Assembly: GCA_001773855.1 (NCBI GenBank)
Contig: MEXZ01000050.1
Location: 1 to 5,597 of the forward strand
Length of the DNA: 5,597 bases
Origin: Candidatus Aminicenantes bacterium RBG_13_64_14
GTDB taxonomy: Bacteria > Acidobacteriota > Aminicenantia > Aminicenantales > Saccharicenantaceae
Direction of reading: 5' to 3'
Shown: one piece after another, positions 1 to 5,597 of the stretch
Numbering within the stretch: the first letter of the stretch is position 1
How the letters are laid out: each line of letters starts with the position of its first letter
Notes under the pieces: model-generated
What the model was told of the DNA's origin: nothing
The model's database searches: none
Seen by the model: only the letters and a program-made list of their open reading frames with translations
Position numbers and translations under genes: made by a program

Positions 1-1490
1 CCCTTTCCTTGAAGACCGTCGCCCTTCTCCTGGCCGATGAAAACGACCCGTCGGGCTTCAAGGTCCTCAAAGCCAAGGGCGAGGAGCCAGCCGTGCCCTA
101 CCAGGTCCCGTTCGACGATTGGCTCGTCCGCGAACTCCGGGAAAAAGACACCCTGTCGTTCGTTTCCTCCTCCGAATCGGAAGCGGCCCGGGCAGCGATG
201 GAAAAACTCTCGGCCCTCGGCTTTTACCATGTCCTCCCGCTCAAGGTCGAGGACAAGGTCATCGGCTGCCTGGTCATGGGCAAAAAACAGGACGGGTCCT
301 TTTTCTCCAGGGAGGATTGGGAGCTTCTGACGACGATCTCCGGCCCAGCGGCCCTGGCCCTGGAGAACGCCGACCTCTACAGCCGCGAGACCGTCCGGGC
401 CATGGAGATGCAGCGGCTCAAGGACTACAGCGAGAACATCATCGAGAGCCTGACCGTGGGCGTCTCGGTCATCGACGAGGACGGCATCGTCATCGGCTGG
501 AACAGGGTCCTCGAGGACCAGGTTTCCGTCCGGAAAGAGGCGGCCATCGGGAATCGGCTCCGGGACGTCCTGGGCCCGACCACGTTCAGCGCCCTGTTCC
601 CGCCGGAAACCCAGCAGGACTTCCGGCTCCTGAGCGAGATCACTCTGGAGACGGCCGGGGGCGGGAAGAAGATCTTCGACATCGCCCGGACGCCGCTCCT
701 GGACAACGCCCTGCGGGCCTACGGGACCATCATCGTCTTCGAGGACATCACCGACAAGATCCAACTCCAGCAGCAGCTCCTGACCTCGGAAAAGCTCGCC
801 TCGATCGGACTGCTCTCGGCCGGCGTCGCTCACGAGATCAACACGCCCTTGACGGGGATCTCGAGCTACATCCAGATGCTCCAGAAGACGCTGGCCGGCA
901 CTCACTACGCCCAGATCCTGGAGAAGATCGAGGCGCAGACCGACCGGGTCGCCCGCATTATCAAGAACCTCCTGACGTTCGCCCGCAGCCCGTCCGACGC
1001 CTCGTTCCAGCGCGTCGACCTCAAGGAAAGCATCGAGGAGATCCTGTCGCTCATCGACCACAAGCTGAAGAACATGAACATCCGTCTCGCGCTCGAGCTC
1101 GAATCCGTCCCGCCGCTCTACGCCCAGGGCGAGCGGCTCCAGCAGGTTTTCATCAACATCATCCTCAACGCCCTGGACGCCATGCCCCAGGGCGGCGACC
1201 TGCGGATCCGGCTATCCCAGGAGAACGAGGCCGCGGTCGTCCGCGTCTCGGACACCGGGACGGGCATTAAGCCCGAGCACCTCTCCCACATCTTCGACCC
1301 TTTCTTCACGACGAAAGGGGTCGGCAAGGGAACGGGGCTCGGCCTGTCCATCAGCTACGCCACCGTCAAGGAGCACGACGGCCACATCCAGGTCCGGAGC
1401 GAGGTCGGCCGCGGCTCCACGTTCACCATCCTTCTGCCGGTCGGCCGGGACGGCTCCCGGAACCCGAAATCCCCGGTCGCCAGGACATGA
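1..1490 (+). CDS. Sensor histidine kinase, GAF-PAS-HisKA-HATPase_c (5' end outside window)
   Basis: This is the C-terminal part of a two-component sensor kinase. The frame is open to the left edge, and the first possible start (TTG at 9) falls inside a GAF domain, so I treat the gene as cut by the window. Residues are counted from that TTG. Residues 1-125 are the GAF domain without its first helix and strand, ending in the typical LALENADLYSRE helix. Residues about 138-250 are a PAS domain ending in VFEDITDK. A short coiled linker leads to the HisKA domain, with phosphoacceptor H275 in AHEINTPL (codon 831-833). The HATPase_c domain (about 373-478) has its N box around N383/N387, G1 box DTGTGI (415-420), F box FDPFFTTK (429-436) and G2 box GKGTGLGLSI (439-448). 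All catalytic motifs are intact. No membrane segment lies in the visible part, so this portion is cytoplasmic. HEINxPL-type kinases usually partner NtrC-family regulators, which is what follows 3 bp downstream. The signal is unknown. Confidence 0.95.
   Translation, partial: LSLKTVALLLADENDPSGFKVLKAKGEEPAVPYQVPFDDWLVRELREKDTLSFVSSSESEAARAAMEKLSALGFYHVLPLKVEDKVIGCLVMGKKQDGSFFSREDWELLTTISGPAALALENADLYSRETVRAMEMQRLKDYSENIIESLTVGVSVIDEDGIVIGWNRVLEDQVSVRKEAAIGNRLRDVLGPTTFSALFPPETQQDFRLLSEITLETAGGGKKIFDIARTPLLDNALRAYGTIIVFEDITDKIQLQQQLLTSEKLASIGLLSAGVAHEINTPLTGISSYIQMLQKTLAGTHYAQILEKIEAQTDRVARIIKNLLTFARSPSDASFQRVDLKESIEEILSLIDHKLKNMNIRLALELESVPPLYAQGERLQQVFINIILNALDAMPQGGDLRIRLSQENEAAVVRVSDTGTGIKPEHLSHIFDPFFTTKGVGKGTGLGLSISYATVKEHDGHIQVRSEVGRGSTFTILLPVGRDGSRNPKSPVART
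1482..1485 (+). promoter_or_regulatory. Ribosome binding site of the response regulator
   Basis: An AGGA lies 8 bases upstream of the ATG at 1494, inside the last codons of the kinase gene. It supports that ATG as the start and suggests the two genes are translationally coupled. Confidence 0.6.
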
Positions 1491-1493
1491 CCC

Positions 1494-2885
1494 ATGAGCA
1501 GTAAAGGCATCATCCACCTCATCGATGACGAACCCGTCATCCACGACGTCCTAGGCCAGCTCCTGACGTCGGAGGGCTACGAGGTCGAGATCTCCGCCTC
1601 CGGCGAGGAGGCCCTGGAGAAGTTTCCGTCCCAATCCTTCGACGTCATCCTCCTCGATCTGCTCATGCCGGGCATGGATGGGATCGAGGTCCTTCGGAGG
1701 ATCAAGAAGGTCGACCCCCTGGCCGCGGTCATTATCATCACGGCCTACGGCTCGGTCGAATCGGCCATCGCGGCGATGAAGATCGGCGCCCTGGACTACG
1801 TCCAGAAGCCCTTCAAACATGACGACCTCCTCCTGGCCATCGAGAAGGCCGTCGAGCGCAAGCGCCTCCAGGACGAGAACATCCGCCTCAAGGGCGAGCT
1901 CCGCCAGCGCTACGGCTTCGCCAACATCCTCGGCAAGAGCCAGGCCATGAAAAGCGTCTTCGAGCTGGTCAAGGCCGCCGCGCCGACGCGGAGCACGATC
2001 CTCCTCCAGGGGGAGAGCGGCACGGGGAAAGAGCTCGTCGCCCGGGCCCTCCACCTAAACTCGAACCGGGCCGAGGCCCCATTCGTCACGGTCAACAGCG
2101 GGTCTCTCCCGCCCGACCTTCTCGAAAGCCACCTTTTCGGGCACGTCAAGGGAGCTTTCACGGGTGCCGTGGCCCTGAAGAAGGGCCTCTTCGAGGCCGC
2201 CGACACGGGGACGATCTTCTTCGACGAGGTCTCTTCCATCAGCCTCGAAACGCAGGCCAAGCTGCTCCGGGTCATGCAGGAGAAGGAATTCATGCGGCTC
2301 GGCGGGACCCAGACGATCAAAGTCGACGTCCGGATCCTCGCGGCCACGAACACGGACATCGAGGAGCTCATCGCCCAAAAACTCTTCCGCAAAGACCTCT
2401 TCTACCGGTTGAACGTGATCAAGATCGAGATCCCGCCCCTGCGCCAGAGGAAGGAGGACATACCCCAGCTCGTCAAGCACTTCGTCGAGATCTACGCCCG
2501 CGAGAACCGCAAGGAGATCGAAGGGGTCAGCGAAGACGTCTTCGAGATCCTCGATGCCCACGACTGGCCGGGCAACGTCCGGGAGCTCGAAAACCTCGTC
2601 GAACGGGCCATCGTTCTGTCCCGCTCCAAGGTCATCACCCGGGCCTCCCTCCCCCCCTTTCTGCTCCGGGAGGGAGAGGTCGACGACGAGGCGCTCATCG
2701 CCTCGGAAGAGTCCCTGGACCTGAGGGACCGGACTCAGGCCTTCCAGAAAAAGATCATCCTCGCCGCCCTGAAGAAAACGAAGGGGGTCCAGAACAAGGC
2801 CGCCAAGCTCCTCGGGGTCAAGCCGACGACGCTCCACGAGATGATCAAGCGGCTCCGCATCGACACGGGCGGGTTCCCGACCTGA
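1494..2885 (+). CDS. NtrC-family sigma-54-dependent response regulator (REC-AAA+-Fis HTH)
   Basis: This is a full-length 463-residue transcriptional activator of the NtrC/AtoC/ZraR type. The receiver domain (about 5-117) has acidic residues D11 and D12, phosphoacceptor D55 in the LLDLLMPGMDG motif, T83 and K105 (KPF), so it should be phosphorylatable. A helical linker (about 118-142) leads to the sigma-54 interaction AAA+ domain (about 145-380). This shows Walker A GESGTGKE (173-180), the sigma-54 contact loop GAFTGA (220-225, intact), Walker B TIFFDE (240-245), arginine-finger candidates R299 and R305 in FRKDLFYRL, and the DWPGNVRELEN motif (357-367). The C-terminal Fis-type DNA-binding domain (about 413-456) carries the AAKLLGVKPTTLHEMIKRL helix-turn-helix. 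It would remodel RNA polymerase-sigma-54 from enhancer sites after phosphorylation by the upstream kinase, whose stop codon is only 3 bp away. The length is normal for the family. The target promoters cannot be read from this window, and homology alone does not justify a specific name. Confidence 0.97.
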   Translation: MSSKGIIHLIDDEPVIHDVLGQLLTSEGYEVEISASGEEALEKFPSQSFDVILLDLLMPGMDGIEVLRRIKKVDPLAAVIIITAYGSVESAIAAMKIGALDYVQKPFKHDDLLLAIEKAVERKRLQDENIRLKGELRQRYGFANILGKSQAMKSVFELVKAAAPTRSTILLQGESGTGKELVARALHLNSNRAEAPFVTVNSGSLPPDLLESHLFGHVKGAFTGAVALKKGLFEAADTGTIFFDEVSSISLETQAKLLRVMQEKEFMRLGGTQTIKVDVRILAATNTDIEELIAQKLFRKDLFYRLNVIKIEIPPLRQRKEDIPQLVKHFVEIYARENRKEIEGVSEDVFEILDAHDWPGNVRELENLVERAIVLSRSKVITRASLPPFLLREGEVDDEALIASEESLDLRDRTQAFQKKIILAALKKTKGVQNKAAKLLGVKPTTLHEMIKRLRIDTGGFPT

Positions 2886-2893
2886 CCGGAGCC

Positions 2894-2911
2894 GCCGGGA
2901 GCCCTCCCGGC
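2894..2911. terminator. Inverted repeat between convergent genes, possible bidirectional terminator
   Basis: The arms GCCGGGA (2894-2900) and TCCCGGC (2905-2911) pair perfectly over 7 bp around a GCCC loop, or over 8 bp with a 2-base loop. The repeat fills most of the 30-bp gap between the two convergent stop codons (TGA at 2883-2885 and, on the minus strand, TAG at 2916-2918). Neither side has a T tract, so it is not a classical intrinsic terminator. Its position suggests a role in 3'-end formation or transcript stabilisation for both genes. That role is inferred from placement and pairing only. Confidence 0.5.
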
Positions 2912-2915
2912 CCGC

Positions 2916-5537
2916 CTAATGGAACTTGCCGGGCACGGCCTTGTCGGGATTGAACCGGACCTTATCGGGCCGCCGCGGCAGGGTCAGGGAGACCTCTTCG
3001 GTCGTCCCGTCGACGATGAACATCCTCCGGCCGGACTCGCCGGCGCGGCTCCACTCGACCCAGAGGGGGAAAACGAAGCGGCCCTTGACCTGGCTCACCC
3101 GGATGTCGAGACGGATCCCCTCAGGGACGGGAGTCTCGGTCCACGTCGTCCGGACCTCGGGAAGCTCGTAGGAGAAAAACCATCCCTTGAAAAATTCCTT
3201 GAGGTCCTGCCCGGAAGCGGCCTCCATGGCGGCGATGAATTCGCCCGTCCGGGCCGCCCGGAACTTGTATTTTTCGAAGAACGCCCGGAGCCCGGCGTCG
3301 AACGTCTCTTGGCCGAGGAGGTCCTTGAGCATGAATAGGGCCAGGGCGGCCTTGTTGTAGACGATGGACTGATAGGCCTCGAAATCGTAGTAGCTCAAGC
3401 GCGAGCCCATGATGATCGGGCCCCGGAAACTCTTTTTCTCGGTCCAGCGGGCGAACTTCCTCAGGATGGCGGCGAAGCAATTCTCGCCGTACTTGCGCCG
3501 CAGGTAGGAGGCGGCCGCGAACTGGGACAGGCCTTCGCTCAGCCACTGGTCCTTATAGGACTCGAACGATACCCCCTGGCCCCACCATTGATGGGCGATC
3601 TCGTGGGCCAGGAAATATCCCTCCCACTGCGACAGGTCGACGGGGGTGTCGACCGACGGCGGGAAACCGGCGTCTCCCTGCCAGGGGACCTCGTTGAGGA
3701 CGATGAAGGAGGCCGGGCTGTGGCCCCCATATGTGGGCCAGCTCCTGAGGACGATCCCGAGCTTCTCGTAGGGGAACGGGCCGAAAGCCTTAGCGTAGAA
3801 ATCGAGGATGTCGGCCGCCTGGTCGATGAGGCCCGGCTGCCGGTCCAGGATCTCCGTCGCCACATAATGCTCGAGGGGCACCGGGCCCGCCGCCCGCTCT
3901 TTTTGCCGGTCGAGCCGGCCGACGATGAACGACATGTACTTCACGGGCGAGCGGGATTCGAACGTGTATATGGCGTTGCCCGTCTTTTCGATCTCGACGA
4001 CGTCGTCCATTTCGTCCCAGCGCCCCTTGGACACCAGCGCGCCGTTGGCGACGCAATTGTATTCCGGCGGAATGATGAGCGTCAGCCGGGCCTGGAAGTA
4101 GTCCTCCTCCGCCGGGCCCGGGTACCAGTTGCCCGCGTGGGAGAAAAAGTAGGTCTCGAAGCGGGGTGTGAAGCGGATTTGCCGGTTGTTCCCGGCTTGG
4201 CCGATGACGTCGGTCGTCGGCAACGCCGGGAACATCCGCCCGCGGTAGTAGACCTCGATCGCCGCCGGCGCTTTATCGGCGAGCGGGGAGAGAAAATAGA
4301 CGTAGAGTAATTTGCGGAGCTTGTCCTGGGTGTAAAAAAGCTCCCGGTTCTCGGCATCCGTGATCTTGAGGATCTCGAGGTCCGGGTTGAAGCGGAACTT
4401 GAGGCTGTCGAGGAGGGCCACCTTGGGGAGGACCTCGATCCGGGCCTTGGCGGAGAGGAACGACGTGGCGGGAGTGTAGCTGAGGTCGAGCGCGTAGGAG
4501 CGGATATCGAATTTCTCCTCGAACGAGATAAAGAACCTCTTCAGGGGCGGATCGGCCGCCCGCTCCGGGCTGTAAAGGCTGATGATCCTGTCCTTGCTGC
4601 GGTCGAAGAGGCTGACTTCATCGTCCGAGAAGGGATAATACACATAGGTCATCTCGCCGGCCTTCCGCGCCTTGAACTCCAGCACCGCTTCGTCGCCGTG
4701 CGGGAGGAAGGACAGAAGGCCCCCATCGAACGAGCTCTCGATGGTGAACGAGCGGGGGTAGTTCCGGGAGAAGACCGCGGCGGCCTTGTTCCGTTCCTTG
4801 GACGACACGGCCGGCGACGAGTCGTCCGTCTCGACGACGATGTTGGAGGCGAAGAAACTCGAGGAACACCGGACATAGAGGGAGTCGATGTCGTCCCGGA
4901 GCGCCTTTTTCTTGTAGAGGAGCTCCAGCTGGTGCTGTTCGTTCGGGTCGGCGGGCGAGAAATCGACCGTGCCCTTTCCGACGATGACCAACCCGGTCTC
5001 GAGACCGGGAATGTTGTCGTAGAAAACGGCGGCGTCCTCGAAGGCGATGCGGATATCCTGGTGCGTGACTTCGACGCGGCGGGCGCGCTCGAAGCGTTCG
5101 GACGGGATGCGGACCTTGTACAGCGTGGCCATGGTCCCCGTGACGTCTTTGCGGACGACGGCCCAAGCCTCAGCCCGCCTCTCGAGGGTCAGGGTCCAGG
5201 ATTCGATCAGGGCCGTGTGGACGTTCTGGTAGAACGCCTGCAGGAAGGCCCGGGCGAGGCCGGCTTCGCCACGATTGATGCCGGCGGTCCGCAGCGACAC
5301 GTCAGTCATTTTGAGATCGCCGAAGAACTTTTCCAGCCGATCCTGTTCGCCGGGGCGGAGTTCGGGCGTGAACATTTCGAGGTACGCGGGAAAATCCCGT
5401 CTCTGGAGGAGCTCCTGGATGCGGCCGATGATGGCCTCGGGTGTCCCGTTATCCTGAGGGTTCGCCCCCCGCAGGCCGAAAACCACCCCGGCCGCCAGCA
5501 AGAAAAGGATAAGGGTACCGATGGTCGCTTTTTTCAC
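2916..5537 (-). CDS. Exported M1-family zinc metallopeptidase homologue with long N-terminal extension and altered GAMEN motif
   Basis: The product has 873 residues counted from the GTG at 5537-5535. I chose this start because an AGG sits 6 bases upstream and the protein then begins MKKATIGTLILFLLAAG, a Sec-type signal peptide or N-terminal anchor. No lipobox cysteine is present. A TTG two codons earlier abuts the AGG, and an in-frame stop at 5571-5573 excludes anything much longer. Residues about 32-150 are helix-then-strand and may be NTF2-like. Residues about 160-235 (with VGKGTVDFSPADP) resemble a segment I recall before the peptidase in other M1 proteins. The M1 N-terminal beta domain spans about 345-540 and the thermolysin-like catalytic domain about 540-788. 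The latter has HEIAH (645-649), zinc ligands H645, H649 and E668 (HEXXH-X18-E), catalytic E646, and Y727 as the expected transition-state tyrosine. A beta-sandwich (about 790-873) ends the protein, with no ERAP1-like helical domain. The GAMEN position reads GGHSP (604-608). The likely site is periplasmic or extracellular and the substrate is unknown. Confidence 0.92.
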   Translation of the reverse strand: MKKATIGTLILFLLAAGVVFGLRGANPQDNGTPEAIIGRIQELLQRRDFPAYLEMFTPELRPGEQDRLEKFFGDLKMTDVSLRTAGINRGEAGLARAFLQAFYQNVHTALIESWTLTLERRAEAWAVVRKDVTGTMATLYKVRIPSERFERARRVEVTHQDIRIAFEDAAVFYDNIPGLETGLVIVGKGTVDFSPADPNEQHQLELLYKKKALRDDIDSLYVRCSSSFFASNIVVETDDSSPAVSSKERNKAAAVFSRNYPRSFTIESSFDGGLLSFLPHGDEAVLEFKARKAGEMTYVYYPFSDDEVSLFDRSKDRIISLYSPERAADPPLKRFFISFEEKFDIRSYALDLSYTPATSFLSAKARIEVLPKVALLDSLKFRFNPDLEILKITDAENRELFYTQDKLRKLLYVYFLSPLADKAPAAIEVYYRGRMFPALPTTDVIGQAGNNRQIRFTPRFETYFFSHAGNWYPGPAEEDYFQARLTLIIPPEYNCVANGALVSKGRWDEMDDVVEIEKTGNAIYTFESRSPVKYMSFIVGRLDRQKERAAGPVPLEHYVATEILDRQPGLIDQAADILDFYAKAFGPFPYEKLGIVLRSWPTYGGHSPASFIVLNEVPWQGDAGFPPSVDTPVDLSQWEGYFLAHEIAHQWWGQGVSFESYKDQWLSEGLSQFAAASYLRRKYGENCFAAILRKFARWTEKKSFRGPIIMGSRLSYYDFEAYQSIVYNKAALALFMLKDLLGQETFDAGLRAFFEKYKFRAARTGEFIAAMEAASGQDLKEFFKGWFFSYELPEVRTTWTETPVPEGIRLDIRVSQVKGRFVFPLWVEWSRAGESGRRMFIVDGTTEEVSLTLPRRPDKVRFNPDKAVPGKFH

Positions 5538-5543
5538 GGACAA

Positions 5544-5546
5544 CCT
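5544..5546 (-). promoter_or_regulatory. Shine-Dalgarno-like AGG deciding the M1 peptidase start
   Basis: On the minus strand the sequence TTAGG ends 6 bases before the GTG at 5537-5535, a normal spacing. The same AGG directly touches the alternative TTG at 5543-5541, where it could not act as a ribosome binding site. This favours GTG as the start. The match is short. Confidence 0.5.
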
Positions 5547-5547
5547 A

Positions 5548-5553
5548 ATTATA
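5548..5553 (-). promoter_or_regulatory. Possible -10 box TATAAT upstream of the M1 peptidase gene
   Basis: A perfect TATAAT on the minus strand lies 10 bases before the GTG start, in the only AT-rich patch nearby. No good -35 hexamer sits at 16-19 bp. The nearest TTGACA-like match, TTGTCT at 5579-5584, is 25 bp away. If used, transcription would begin at about 5541, giving an almost leaderless mRNA without the AGG. It may simply be an AT-rich translation initiation region. Confidence 0.25.
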
Positions 5554-5597
5554 ACATCATTTTCCGACCGCTACCCCCAGACAAAGCCGGTTTTATG

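Noticed and set aside
9..11. TTG as the start codon of the histidine kinase
   Set aside because: It falls inside a GAF domain that lacks its first elements, and the frame is open to the window edge, so the gene very probably begins upstream.
119..1270. 383-codon open frame overlapping the kinase in another frame
   Set aside because: Its product is rich in R, P, G and H with no domain, which is typical of an alternative frame of high-GC coding DNA. The kinase frame carries all the catalytic motifs.
2055..2837. 260-codon open frame antisense to the response regulator gene
   Set aside because: It is a GC-driven shadow of a well-conserved gene. Its translation is a low-complexity mix rich in L, D, E, G and V, with no recognisable motif.
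1494..2885. Possible PEP-CTERM/exosortase regulator pair (PrsK/PrsR) identity for the two-component genes
   Set aside because: The kinase has a PAS domain and a GAF domain that do not look like PrsK, the receiver domain is generic NtrC-like, and no exosortase genes are visible.
3588..4310. 240-codon plus-strand frame inside the peptidase gene
   Set aside because: It lies opposite the conserved M1 catalytic region and shows no motif, so it is an antisense shadow.
5541..5543. TTG as the start codon of the M1 peptidase
   Set aside because: It directly abuts the AGG, leaving no spacing for ribosome binding. The GTG two codons later has 6-base spacing and gives a typical MKK signal peptide start. 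It cannot be fully excluded if initiation is leaderless.
5582..5592. Short imperfect palindrome around AAAGCCGGTTTT at the right edge
   Set aside because: It is too short and too close to the edge to distinguish from chance.
5595..5597. ATG at the extreme right edge on the plus strand, possibly a divergent gene start
   Set aside because: Only the three bases are visible and no purine-rich ribosome binding site stands before them, so it cannot be called.

Overview
The window is GC-rich, densely coding bacterial DNA. Its gene content fits a Gram-negative-type bacterium with sigma-54-dependent regulation. The M1-type peptidase with a long N-terminal extension resembles proteins I associate with Acidobacteriota and Aminicenantes-like lineages. 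That taxonomic guess comes from protein style only and is tentative.

Layout: positions 1-1490 (+) hold the 3' part of a sensor histidine kinase (end of a GAF domain, PAS, HisKA, HATPase_c). Its N-terminus lies left of the window. Three bases later, at 1494-2885 (+), comes an NtrC-type response regulator (receiver, sigma-54 AAA+ ATPase, Fis-type helix-turn-helix). These two form a tightly spaced operon and are almost certainly a cognate pair. A 30-bp convergent gap (2886-2915) contains a perfect short GC-rich inverted repeat. Positions 2916-5537 (-) encode an exported M1-family (gluzincin) metallopeptidase homologue of 873 residues. The last ~60 bases are its 5' flank, with a Shine-Dalgarno-like AGG and an overlapping TATAAT.

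How the parts may work together: the kinase would sense a signal through its GAF and PAS domains and possibly a missing N-terminal sensor. It would then phosphorylate D55 of the regulator, which would drive sigma-54 promoters that are not visible here. The peptidase is transcribed towards the two-component operon, so it is not co-transcribed with it. Nothing in the sequence shows that it is a target.

The most notable point is in the peptidase. The zinc site and catalytic tyrosine are intact, but the GAMEN exopeptidase motif is replaced by GGHSP. About 320 residues of non-peptidase sequence also precede the recognisable M1 fold. I saw no mobile element, CRISPR array, RNA gene or clearly new multi-gene system.
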